The notes under the pieces: model-generated | Database searches by the model: none | The model's input: only the letters and a program-made list of their open reading frames with translations | What the model was told of the DNA's origin: nothing | DNA from: DASXAQ01 sp036406615 | GTDB taxonomy: Bacteria; Actinomycetota; UBA4738 | Assembly (NCBI GenBank): GCA_036406615.1 | Contig: DASXAQ010000069.1 | Span: 24,154 to 88,153 of the forward strand | DNA: 64,000 nt | Reading direction: 5' to 3' | Part shown: positions 1 to 7,808 of the stretch, piece after piece | How the letters are laid out: each line of letters begins with the position of its first letter | Numbering within the stretch: position 1 is the stretch's first letter | Position numbers and translations under genes: made by a program

Positions 1-1883
1 GCCGGCCCCGCGGCGGAGGCAAGGCCGCGGCCGCCCGCGGTGGCGAGCTCGAGCGCCAGTGGGAACAGCAGCAGGCCGGCACCGATGACCATCGCCACGA
101 TCCGCGCGGTCCCCTGGCCGCGGCGCGCCGCGGGCGGGGGCACAACGAGGGTCGCAAGGACCAGGACCCCGGCGGCCAGCAGCACTCCCGGCGAGAACGA
201 GGCGAGCACCGCGAACCCGATCGCGGCGCCGACGAACCACCGCCGCGACCGCCGGACGTCGGCGGGCGTGTAGCTGCGCCACAGCCGGGTCGTCAGCCAC
301 GGCAGCCCCGCCAGCACGACCAGGTCCGGGATGCGCCCGAGCGACAGCGACCACAGGACGACGGAGGACAGCGCATAGCACGACGCGGCCACCACCGACG
401 GGACCGGCGCCTCCGTCCACGACCGCACGGCGCGGTAGCACCCCACGCCGGCGGCGGCGGGCAGCACCAGCAGCAGGATCTTCTGGAGCAGCGCCGGACT
501 GCCGAACGCCAGGGCGCTGCCCAGCCCCAGCAGCCCGAGCGACGGGCTCGCGGCCTGCGTCCCGCCCAGGCCCGTGGAGCGAAGGCCCGAGGCGAGCGCG
601 TCGAAGAACCCGCCCGGGGACGAGGGGAACGCGGCGAGCGCGCCGCCCGACAGCGGCGACGCGCCGGCCAGGTGGCGGTACGCGATCGCGGCGAGGATGG
701 CGAAGGCGGCCCACGCCACCAGGACCGGATGCGAGGCGGCGAACCGTGCGGCGTGCACGCGGGCGGCAACCGGCGGCGCGTCGGGATCGGCGGGGGCCTC
801 GGTCCGCAGGAAGGGCCCCGCGGCCACCGCCCAGCGCCGCAGCCGGACATCGGCCGGCGCCATCAACTGGTTCACCCGGTGATCGCGCGTTCGCCGTTCG
901 CGCTGGACCCGACGTCGGCGGCGCAGCGTTCCCGGCAGGTGCCGGACGCTCCAGCCGAGCGCCGCCACCATCTGGTACGCGTCCTCGAAGCGGCGCGTCA
1001 GCAACAGAAAGACGGTGCGGACGACGTACTGCACCAGCCATACCGGCAGGGTCCACGCGAGCGACACCAGCCGGTAGTTCTTCAGCGCGCTGCTCAGCGC
1101 GGCGCGCTCGCGCTCGTAGCGAAGCCGGCCCGGCGGCTGCTCGCCCGGACGCTCCCCTCGCAGGCCGGCCTCCCGATGAAGCGCGACGGCGTCGGGCGTC
1201 ATGAGGACGCGCATGCCGGCGATGCGCGTACGCCAGCCGAAGTCGAGATCCGCGAACCGAGGCATGACCCGTTCGTCGAGGAGGTCCACGTGGTCCAGGA
1301 CCCGGCGCGACACCAGCATCGCGCATGACGAGACGGCGAGCACGTCGCGCACGGCGTCGTACTGCCCCTGGTCGATCTCGCCGGCCTCCAGCGGCGAGTA
1401 GCGATACCCGAACCGATCGACGGAGAGCCCGACCTCGAGCAGCTCTCGCGGACGCTCGGGGTCGAGCACCTTCGGTCCGACGACGCCGACATCCTCCATG
1501 CGACGCGCGGCGGCGACCAGGTTGCTCACCGCGTCGGGCGCCAGCACCGTGTCGTCGTGCAGCACCAGGACGAAGTCCGCGCGCTCGCTCGCCGAATGGC
1601 CCAGCGCCTCGGCGGTCGCTCCCGACAGCCCGCGGTCCTCGGCGAGCTTCGCGACGCGCTCGGGGCCGAGCGTCGATTCGAGCATTCGCACCGACTCGTC
1701 GCTGGAGGCGTTGTCCACGGCCAGCACCCCGAGGCGCGGGTAGTCCTGCCGCGACAGCGAGATGAGGCACTGCTTCAGCCATTGCTCGCCGTTTCGGCAG
1801 ACGAGAACCACCAGGACGGCGGGAGCGGTGGAGCGACCGCCGGACACAGGCTGGTCGAGGGATCGAGCTTCGGCGTGGGTCAT
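1..1883 (-). CDS. Family 2 glycosyltransferase with C-terminal multi-spanning membrane region (partial)
   Basis: The gene runs off the left edge, leaving 627 codons from ATG 1883. Residues ~20-300 form a GT-A fold glycosyltransferase: a VLVCRNGEQWL start strand, VDNASSDES, the metal-binding HDD with LAPDA, and a DLDFGWR acceptor-side motif. After residue ~375 the sequence becomes hydrophobic, with several predicted membrane helices, as in large actinobacterial envelope glycosyltransferases. It presumably transfers sugar to a lipid-linked or surface glycan at the membrane; the substrate is unknown. No good Shine-Dalgarno lies before the ATG. The missing 3' part prevents a family assignment for the C-terminal half. 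Confidence 0.85.
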   Translation of the reverse strand, partial: MTHAEARSLDQPVSGGRSTAPAVLVVLVCRNGEQWLKQCLISLSRQDYPRLGVLAVDNASSDESVRMLESTLGPERVAKLAEDRGLSGATAEALGHSASERADFVLVLHDDTVLAPDAVSNLVAAARRMEDVGVVGPKVLDPERPRELLEVGLSVDRFGYRYSPLEAGEIDQGQYDAVRDVLAVSSCAMLVSRRVLDHVDLLDERVMPRFADLDFGWRTRIAGMRVLMTPDAVALHREAGLRGERPGEQPPGRLRYERERAALSSALKNYRLVSLAWTLPVWLVQYVVRTVFLLLTRRFEDAYQMVAALGWSVRHLPGTLRRRRRVQRERRTRDHRVNQLMAPADVRLRRWAVAAGPFLRTEAPADPDAPPVAARVHAARFAASHPVLVAWAAFAILAAIAYRHLAGASPLSGGALAAFPSSPGGFFDALASGLRSTGLGGTQAASPSLGLLGLGSALAFGSPALLQKILLLVLPAAAGVGCYRAVRSWTEAPVPSVVAASCYALSSVVLWSLSLGRIPDLVVLAGLPWLTTRLWRSYTPADVRRSRRWFVGAAIGFAVLASFSPGVLLAAGVLVLATLVVPPPAARRGQGTARIVAMVIGAGLLLFPLALELATAGGRGLASAAGP

Positions 1884-1986
1884 GCGCGACAAAAGGAAGG
1901 CAGATGGGGAAGCGGCGCCGAGCATAGCACGGCCGCTCGTCGGATCAGCCGCACGCATCGGGCGGGTGATCCACCCGAAAACGCAA

Positions 1987-2012
1987 GGAAGGGGGGCCCT
2001 CGCCCCCCTTCC
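1987..2012 (-). terminator. GC-rich hairpin after the Lys/Arg-repeat gene
   Basis: Perfect 10-bp stem GGAAGGGGGG/CCCCCCTTCC with a 6-base loop, 25 bases past the stop of the 2037-2297 gene and followed on the minus strand by TTGCGTTTT. It probably ends the whiB transcript. Confidence 0.65.
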
Positions 2013-2036
2013 AAAGGACTCCGTGATGCGATGGTG

Positions 2037-2297
2037 CTACTTCCGCTTCGCGGTGGTCCTGCGTCTGGCGGTCGACTTGCGTGCCGTCGACTTGCGTGCC
2101 GTCGACTTGCGAGCTGTCGACCTCTTGGCAGTGGATTTCTTGGCCGCCGGGCGACGAGTCGTCCGCTTGGCCGTGCTCTTCCTGGCCGCGGTCTTTCTCT
2201 TCGCGGTGGTCTTCTTGGCCGCCGGGCGACGAGTCGTCCGCTTGGCCGTGCTCTTCTTGGCCGCCGTCTTCCTCTTGGCCGTCTTTCTCGCTGGCAT
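2037..2297 (-). CDS. Lys/Arg/Ala/Thr-repeat basic protein (histone H1-like tail)
   Basis: An 86-aa protein made almost wholly of K, R, A, T, S and P in degenerate KSTAKRTTRRPAAKK-type repeats, with no acidic or aromatic residues. Such tails resemble the C-terminal arms of actinobacterial HU/HupB and bacterial H1-like proteins and should bind DNA or RNA; there is no folded domain. I chose ATG 2297 because GGAGG lies 8 bases upstream; a GTG at 2306 would add three residues but overlaps that site. It lies 25 bases after whiB and is probably co-transcribed. The DNA repeats (see 2137-2256) suggest growth by unequal duplication. Confidence 0.75.
   Translation of the reverse strand: MPARKTAKRKTAAKKSTAKRTTRRPAAKKTTAKRKTAARKSTAKRTTRRPAAKKSTAKRSTARKSTARKSTARKSTARRRTTAKRK
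2137..2256. repeat. 45-bp perfect direct repeat, 75-bp period
   Basis: Copies at 2137-2181 and 2212-2256 are identical over 45 bases, with a 75-base (25-codon) period inside the basic-protein gene. A shorter 15-base tandem unit containing GTCGACTTGCGTGCC occurs nearby at about 2076-2111. The period is a multiple of three, so copy-number change keeps the frame. Confidence 0.9.
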
Positions 2298-2322
2298 CTG
2301 GTTCACCTCCTTCCGTCGCGTG

Positions 2323-2550
2323 TCAGGACGCCATGCGCTTCAGGCGTCGCCGCTCCCGTTCGCTCATGCCGCCCCACACGCCGTACCGCTCGTCGCGGCG
2401 CAAGGCGTAGTTGAGGCATTCGATCCGGACGGGACAATCCGCGCAGATGCGCTTCGCCTCGCGGGAGGACCCGCCCTTCTCGGGGAAGAAGACCTCCGGG
2501 TCGTGTTCCCGACATCTCGCGCGTTCTTGCCATGGAATGAAGTGGTGCAC
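2323..2550 (-). CDS. whiB: WhiB-family iron-sulfur transcription regulator
   Basis: A 75-aa WhiB-like protein with the four cluster cysteines C13, C36, C39 and C45 (CXXC spacing in ICADCPVRIEC), the GVWGG turn at 57-61 and a basic C-terminal tail (RERRRLKR). These [4Fe-4S] proteins act with the principal sigma factor in Actinobacteria. The start is GTG 2550, preceded by GGGAGGG five to six bases away. It heads a two-gene unit with the basic repeat protein. An inverted repeat lies 13 bases upstream. The WhiB subclass cannot be decided from this sequence alone. Confidence 0.93.
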   Translation of the reverse strand: MHHFIPWQERARCREHDPEVFFPEKGGSSREAKRICADCPVRIECLNYALRRDERYGVWGGMSERERRRLKRMAS

Positions 2551-2562
2551 CGTCCCTCCCCC

Positions 2563-2582
2563 GAATTACATTCTTGTAATTC
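2563..2582. promoter_or_regulatory. Inverted repeat upstream of whiB
   Basis: Perfect 8-bp arms GAATTACA and TGTAATTC around TTCT, 13 bases before the whiB start, in an AT-rich pocket of a GC-rich genome. A loose -35/-10 pair (TTGCCA, 18 bases, CAGAAT, minus strand) abuts it, so it sits at the likely transcription start. Candidate operator or 5' hairpin. Confidence 0.5.
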
Positions 2583-2730
2583 TGAAGGAGTCGCGCAGCG
2601 CTTGGCAAGTCCGAGGGGACTTTTTTTTCGGCGGTCCCAAGAGCGCCGATTTGCCTGTTCACACGCAAATCGTGGCGTGCCGAAGGCGCGTGCGCAAGGA
2701 CTTTCGACAGAAAACTTTGCGGTCAAGCAG

Positions 2731-2749
2731 CCTGACGAGTTTCGTCAGG
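2731..2749 (-). terminator. Hairpin over the fbiC stop codon
   Basis: Perfect 8-bp stem CCTGACGA/TCGTCAGG with a 3-base loop, containing the fbiC stop. There is no strong T-run after it on the minus strand, so termination is uncertain. Confidence 0.4.
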
Positions 2750-5282
2750 AAGACTGACGAGATGTGACGATCTCGGCGGTTGTCGACGAATTCTCCGGCC
2801 GCGACGCACGCGCGCGATCCTCGACGCGTCCATACAACGTGGTTCGCTCCGCCGGCGTGCGACCGATGTCGAGGATCGCGTCGACGAACTCCTGCGGCTC
2901 CTTGCGGATCCCCCACTCGGCCCCCGCCATGCGCGAGATGGTCTCCTCCATCAGGGTTCCGCCGAAGTCGTTGGCTCCGCCGCGCAGGATCGCCTTGCAG
3001 TACTCCATTCCCATTTTGACCCAGCTGACCTGCACGTTTGCGATCCGCCCATCCAGCATCACCCGGGCCACGGCGTGCATGCGCCGGTTGTCATCGAGCG
3101 AGGGGCCGGGCCGCGCCTTGCCCGCGAGGTAGATGGGCGCGTTCTGATAGACGAACGGCAGCGGCACGAACTCCGTGAAGCCGCCGGTGTCGTCCTGGAT
3201 GCGGCGAAGCCGCCGGATGTGCGCCACCCAGTGCGGTGGCGCGTCGACGTGGCCGTACATGATCGTGGACGACGACGGCGTGCCGACCGCGTGGGCGGTG
3301 CGCACGATCTCCTCCCACGTGTCGGCCGGGAGCTTGCCTCGCGTCAGCACCCACCGGACCTCGTCGTCCAGGATCTCCGCCGCGGTGCCCGGCATGCTGC
3401 CCTGGCCACGGCGGCGGCATTCCTCGAGGAACTCGCGAAACGAGATCCCGAGCCTCGCGGAGCCGTTCAGGACCTCCATGGGGCTGAAGGCGTGGATGTG
3501 CATCCCGGGGACGCGCTCGCGGATCGCGTCGAGGATCGAGAAGTAGAACTCGCCGGGCAGGCTCGGGTGCAGTCCGCCCTGGACGCACACCTCTGTCGCG
3601 CCGTAACCCCACGCCTCCTCCGCGCGGTCGGCCACCTCGTCCAGCGACAGGGTGTAGGACTCGGGGTCGACCTCGCGCTGCGCGAACGCGCAGAAGCGGC
3701 ACCCCGTGTAACAGACGTTGGTGAAGTTGATGTTCCGGTTGACCACGTAGGTCACGTCGTCCCCCACCGCCCGGCGGCGAAGCTCGTCCGCGGTGTCGCA
3801 CAGGGCCTCCAGGGCGTCGCCTTCGGCCTCGAACAGCGCCAGCGCCTCGGCGTCGGTGAGCTCGCCGCCCCGGCCGGCGGACGCCTTGGCCAGGGCCGCC
3901 CGGACGTCAGCGGCCAGCCGTTCGGGAGCGCGGTCCCGCCGCTGCCAGTCGCGGGTGACCTCGATGGCCTCGAAGCTGCCGTACACCTCGGCCGCATCCT
4001 CGCGAAGGCCGGCCGCGGGTCCCTTCGTGAACGTGAGCGCGATCTCGCGCGGCTTCCATCGAACGGGGGGGTCCTGCCACGGCACCGGCTCGGGCACCCG
4101 GTCCCCCGCGAGCCCGTCGGGCCCCATCAGCCGGCGGACCGGCTCCTGCATCTTGCCGGCGAGCCACGGGTCTGGGCGAAGCGCGAAGCGCGGGTAGATC
4201 GTCAGGCGTTGGCGGAGCTCGAACCCCTTCTCGTGGGTTCGCCGCTCCAGGTCGGCCAGGCGGGGCCACGCCTTCTCCGGGTTGACGTGGTCGGGCGTCA
4301 CCGGCGAGACGCCGCCCCAGTCGTTGATGCCCGCGTCCAGCAGCGCCGGGTAGTCGTCGTCGGACAGGTTGGGCGGCGCCTGCACGCCGGCGTGGGGGCC
4401 GAACAGCACGCGGGCGACGGCGATCGTCGCCAGGTACTCCCCGGCGCCGGGCTCGGGCGACCGGTGCATCGCGGTGCCGGGCTTCGCCCGGAAGTTCTGG
4501 ACGATCACCTCCTGCACGTGGCCGTACTTGCGATGCAGCTCGCGGATCGCGAGCAGGGACTCCGCTCGCTCGTGAAGCGTCTCGCCGATCCCGACCAGGA
4601 TTCCCGTCGTGAACGGGATCGACAGCCGGCCCGCGTCCTCGATCGTGCGGAGGCGAACGGCCGGCAGCTTGTCCGGCGAGCCGAAGTGCGGGCCACCCCT
4701 GTCCGACAGTCGGGCCGACGACGTCTCGAGCATCAGCCCCATCGAGGCGCTCACGTGCTTCAGCCGCGCCATGTCCTCCCAGCTCATGACCCCGGGGTTC
4801 AGGTGCGGCAGCAGGCCCGTCTCTTCGATCACGCGGATCGCCACCGCGCGCACGTAGTCGAGCGTCGAGTGGTACCCGCGGTCCTCGAGCCAGCGCCGCG
4901 CCTGCGGGTACCGGTCCTCCGGCCGGTCGCCGAGGGTGAACAGCGCCTCGCGGCACCCGCGGGCGCGACCGGCCTCGGCGATCGCGACGACCTCCTCCGG
5001 CGTGAGGTACGGCGCGTCGAGCTTCGCGGGCGGCTTGGCGAATGTGCAGTAGTGGCAGTGGTCGCGACACAGCATCGTCAGGGGGACGAACACCTTGCGC
5101 GAGTACGTGATCGTGCGGCCGTGCCCGAGGTCGCGCAGCCCCGATGCGATCGCGAGCAGTTCGGCCAGTGCGTCGCCCCGCGCCGACAGCAGCGCCTCGG
5201 CCTCGTCAACCGTCAGCGCCTTGCCCTGGCGCGCGCGCGCCAGGGCGCGCCCGAGCCGATGCGACGAGACGGCGTCCGCCAT
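2745..5282 (-). CDS. fbiC: FbiC: bifunctional FO synthase (CofG + CofH)
   Basis: An 845-aa two-domain radical SAM enzyme that makes the deazaflavin FO of coenzyme F420 from 5-amino-6-ribitylamino-uracil and tyrosine. The CofG half comes first, with the CX3CX2C cluster C72, C76 and C79 (CRDHCHYC); the CofH half follows, with C524, C528 and C531 (CYTGCRFC). Fusion and length are typical of Actinobacteria. The frame stays open upstream to 5903, but that part is antisense to fbiA; the ATG at 5282 begins the conserved protein and fits the promoter at 5293-5321. It is divergent from fbiA-fbiB, so three of the four F420 genes are together; no fbiD/cofC is seen here. Confidence 0.96.
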   Translation of the reverse strand: MADAVSSHRLGRALARARQGKALTVDEAEALLSARGDALAELLAIASGLRDLGHGRTITYSRKVFVPLTMLCRDHCHYCTFAKPPAKLDAPYLTPEEVVAIAEAGRARGCREALFTLGDRPEDRYPQARRWLEDRGYHSTLDYVRAVAIRVIEETGLLPHLNPGVMSWEDMARLKHVSASMGLMLETSSARLSDRGGPHFGSPDKLPAVRLRTIEDAGRLSIPFTTGILVGIGETLHERAESLLAIRELHRKYGHVQEVIVQNFRAKPGTAMHRSPEPGAGEYLATIAVARVLFGPHAGVQAPPNLSDDDYPALLDAGINDWGGVSPVTPDHVNPEKAWPRLADLERRTHEKGFELRQRLTIYPRFALRPDPWLAGKMQEPVRRLMGPDGLAGDRVPEPVPWQDPPVRWKPREIALTFTKGPAAGLREDAAEVYGSFEAIEVTRDWQRRDRAPERLAADVRAALAKASAGRGGELTDAEALALFEAEGDALEALCDTADELRRRAVGDDVTYVVNRNINFTNVCYTGCRFCAFAQREVDPESYTLSLDEVADRAEEAWGYGATEVCVQGGLHPSLPGEFYFSILDAIRERVPGMHIHAFSPMEVLNGSARLGISFREFLEECRRRGQGSMPGTAAEILDDEVRWVLTRGKLPADTWEEIVRTAHAVGTPSSSTIMYGHVDAPPHWVAHIRRLRRIQDDTGGFTEFVPLPFVYQNAPIYLAGKARPGPSLDDNRRMHAVARVMLDGRIANVQVSWVKMGMEYCKAILRGGANDFGGTLMEETISRMAGAEWGIRKEPQEFVDAILDIGRTPAERTTLYGRVEDRARASRPENSSTTAEIVTSRQSS

Positions 5283-5292
5283 GCCGCGCTCG

Positions 5293-5321
5293 AATCTACG
5301 TCGGGTGCCCCGATGGGACAA
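5293..5321 (-). promoter_or_regulatory. fbiC promoter
   Basis: On the minus strand TTGTCC (5321-5316), a 17-base spacer and TAGATT (5298-5293), 10 bases before the fbiC ATG. This predicts a leader of only a few bases. Confidence 0.55.
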
Positions 5322-5397
5322 CCGCGGCCCGCGGCGGCGAGATCGTGAACACGCACCGGGGGGACGCGGAAGCGCCCTCCGCGGGAAGATAGTCGCC

Positions 5398-6351
5398 ATG
5401 GACGTCGTGGCTCTGGCGGGAGGGGTCGGCGCCGGGAAGTTCCTGCGCGGCCTCGTGCGCGTCGTCGACCCGAGCGACCTGACGGTGATCGTGAACACGG
5501 GCGACGACCTGCGCGTGCACGGCCTGGCCGTCTCCCCGGACCTGGACTCCGTCGCGTACTGGCTCGGCGGCGTCGCCGACGTCGAGCGCGGGTGGGGCCG
5601 CGCCGGCGAGACGTTCCGCGCGACCGAGGAGCTTCGGTCCTTCGACTCGCCCGACGCGTGGTTCGGACTGGGCGACCTGGACCTGGCGACCCACCTTGTG
5701 CGCACGAGGCTGCTGGCGCAGGGGCGCACACTGACGGAGGCCACCGCCCAGATCGCGTCCCGGTTCGGCGTGGCCGCTCGCCTCCTCCCGATGTCGGACG
5801 ACCTCGTAGAGACCCGCATCGATGCGGTCGACGAGCACGGCCGGGCCCTGGATCTGCACTTCCAGGAGTACTGGGTCCAGCGCGCCGCGCGCGACGAGGT
5901 CAAGGCGGTCCGGTTCGACGGGATCGAACTCGCCCGCCCGGCGCCCGGGGCGATCGACGCGATCCGTGACGCCGATGCGGTGCTGCTGTGTCCGTCGAAC
6001 CCCGTCGTGTCGATCGGGCCGATCCTGTCGGTGCCGGGCGTGCGCGACGCGGTGGCCGCGCGACGCGATCGCGCGGCAGGCGTGTCACCGATCGTCGGGG
6101 GCGCGCCCGTCCGGGGGATGGCGGACCGCCTGCTCCCCTCCGCCGGGGTGGAGGTGTCGGCGTCCGGCGTCGCGGCCCTCTACGAAGACGTCCTGTCGGG
6201 GTGGGTGATCGACGAGGTCGACCGCGCGCACGCGGCGAGGGTCGAGGCGCGTGGCATGCGGGTGGCGGTGACCGACACGATCATGCGCGACGACGCGGCC
6301 GCGGCCTCGCTCGCGGCCGCTGCCCTCGACCTGGCGCTGGGCGTCGCGTGA
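5398..6351 (+). CDS. fbiA: CofD/FbiA: phosphoenolpyruvate or 2-phospholactate transferase
   Basis: A 317-aa enzyme that joins the activated three-carbon phosphate (PEP-derived in Actinobacteria) to FO, giving (dehydro)F420-0. The N-terminal ALAGGVGAGKFLRG nucleotide-binding strand, NTGDD and the VSPDLDSVAYWLGG segment are diagnostic of the CofD family. I chose ATG 5398 because the conserved protein starts there; the upstream open frame is antisense to fbiC. A GAAGAT hexamer 7 bases before the ATG could be the -10 of a leaderless transcript. fbiB follows after 22 bases. Confidence 0.95.
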   Translation: MDVVALAGGVGAGKFLRGLVRVVDPSDLTVIVNTGDDLRVHGLAVSPDLDSVAYWLGGVADVERGWGRAGETFRATEELRSFDSPDAWFGLGDLDLATHLVRTRLLAQGRTLTEATAQIASRFGVAARLLPMSDDLVETRIDAVDEHGRALDLHFQEYWVQRAARDEVKAVRFDGIELARPAPGAIDAIRDADAVLLCPSNPVVSIGPILSVPGVRDAVAARRDRAAGVSPIVGGAPVRGMADRLLPSAGVEVSASGVAALYEDVLSGWVIDEVDRAHAARVEARGMRVAVTDTIMRDDAAAASLAAAALDLALGVA

Positions 6352-6373
6352 ACCGTCCGCGGGAGCGTGGTGC

Positions 6374-7696
6374 GTGAGCGTCGAGATCCTGCCCGTCGCG
6401 GGCATGCCCGAGGTGCGCGAGGGCGACGACGTCGCGTCGATGACGCTGGCCGCGCTCCACGCCGCCGGCATCCAGCCGGCCGACGGGGACGTGGTGGTCG
6501 TGACCCAGAAGATCGTGTCGAAGGCCGAGGGCCGCATCGTCCACGAACCGCCCGGCGGACGACCGGAGATCGTGGCGGCCCAGACACGCCGGATCGTCGC
6601 CCGGCGCGACGACCTGGTGATCGCCGAGACGTCGCACGGGTTCGTCTGCGCGAACGCCGGCGTGGACGCGTCGAATGTGACGGAGGGTTTCCTGGCGTTG
6701 CTGCCGGAGGACCCCGACGGGAGCGCTGAGCGGATCCGCACACGCCTGCGCGCCGGGTCAGGGGCCGACGTGGCCGTGGTGGTGACCGACACGTTCGGGC
6801 GCGCGTGGCGGCGCGGGCTGGTCAACGTCGCGATCGGCGCGGCCGGGCTCCCGTCGCTGGTCGACCTGCGCGGGACGAAGGACGCCGGGGGCCGCCTGCT
6901 CGAGGCCACGATCGTCGCCCTGGCCGACGAGGTGGCGGCGGCGAGCGGGCTGGTCATGGGCAAGGCCGACGGCGTGCCGGTCGCGCTGGTGCGCGGCGTC
7001 TCCGCCGACGCGCCGCCGCTGCCGGCCGCCGAGCTGGTGCGACCCCCCGATGAGGACCTGTTCCGGGAGTCCCCGCTCCAGGCCATCCACGCGCGCCGGT
7101 CGATCCGGCGCTTCGGGCCGGACCCCGTCGACCCGGCGGCCCTGCGCGAGGCGGTGCGGGCGGCCTGCACGGCGCCGGCTCCGCACCACACGAAGCCCTG
7201 GCTGTTCGTGGTCGTGGATTCGGCGCCGGCACGGTCCCGGCTGCTCACCGCGATGTCCGTCGCATGGGAGCGGGACCTGCGGGGCGACGGCACCGGGGAG
7301 GACGTCATCCGGCGCCGGCAGGCGAAGTCGGACGACCTACTGGGCGCCGCGCCGGTCCTGGCGGTGCCCTGCGTCCGGCTCCGGGGGGCCCACACGTACC
7401 CGGACGCCGAGCGCGCCGACGCCGAGCGCGAGATGTTCCTGCTGTCCGGCGGCGCCGCGATCCAGAACCTGATGCTGGCCCTGCACGCGCAGGGGCTCGC
7501 CTCCTGCTGGGTGTCCTCGACGCTGTTCTGCAAACAGGAGACGCGCGGGGCACTGGGGCTGGACGACGAATGGATCCCGCTGGGCGCCATCGCGATCGGG
7601 TCGCCCGCCGGGCCGGGGCCGCCGCCGCGACCGGACCTGGACGTCGCCGCGTTCCTCCGGTTCGATAGGAACGTCGCACGCGGCGACGGAGGCTGA
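6374..7696 (+). CDS. fbiB: FbiB: F420 gamma-glutamyl ligase fused to nitroreductase-type reductase
   Basis: A 440-aa two-domain protein. Residues 1-~230 are the CofE ligase (VVVTQKIVSKAEGR, VVVTDTFGRAWR, MGKADG) that adds the glutamate tail to F420-0. Residues ~233-440 are a nitroreductase-fold FMN domain (IHARRSIRRFGPD, APHHTKPW, AIQNLMLAL), which in Actinobacteria reduces dehydro-F420-0. The start is GTG 6374. It is the last gene of the fbiAB unit and is followed by a strong hairpin terminator at 7734-7763. Confidence 0.95.
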   Translation: MSVEILPVAGMPEVREGDDVASMTLAALHAAGIQPADGDVVVVTQKIVSKAEGRIVHEPPGGRPEIVAAQTRRIVARRDDLVIAETSHGFVCANAGVDASNVTEGFLALLPEDPDGSAERIRTRLRAGSGADVAVVVTDTFGRAWRRGLVNVAIGAAGLPSLVDLRGTKDAGGRLLEATIVALADEVAAASGLVMGKADGVPVALVRGVSADAPPLPAAELVRPPDEDLFRESPLQAIHARRSIRRFGPDPVDPAALREAVRAACTAPAPHHTKPWLFVVVDSAPARSRLLTAMSVAWERDLRGDGTGEDVIRRRQAKSDDLLGAAPVLAVPCVRLRGAHTYPDAERADAEREMFLLSGGAAIQNLMLALHAQGLASCWVSSTLFCKQETRGALGLDDEWIPLGAIAIGSPAGPGPPPRPDLDVAAFLRFDRNVARGDGG

Positions 7697-7733
7697 GGGC
7701 GGGGCCGAGCCGAGCACACCGACCGGAAGATGC

Positions 7734-7763
7734 GCGAGGGGCGCCCCGTAGGACGCCCCTCGC
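7734..7763. terminator. Bidirectional hairpin between fbiB and azgA
   Basis: Perfect 10-bp stem GCGAGGGGCG/CGCCCCTCGC with a 10-base loop between two convergent genes; it likely serves both. Confidence 0.7.
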
Positions 7764-7808
7764 CGTGCCCGCGGCTCCCTTCCCCTGGATCCGCGAACGA
7801 CCGTAAGG

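Noticed and set aside
2077..2256. Possible CRISPR or satellite array
   Set aside because: The repeats are in-frame coding repeats of the basic protein with no unique spacers.
3075..5348. 757-codon open frame antisense to fbiC
   Set aside because: Shadow of GC-rich codon bias; the opposite strand is clearly fbiC.
5283..5903. N-terminal extension of the fbiC frame (207 codons)
   Set aside because: It is antisense to conserved fbiA, is Arg/Ser-rich noise, and the conserved FbiC protein starts at 5282 behind a promoter.
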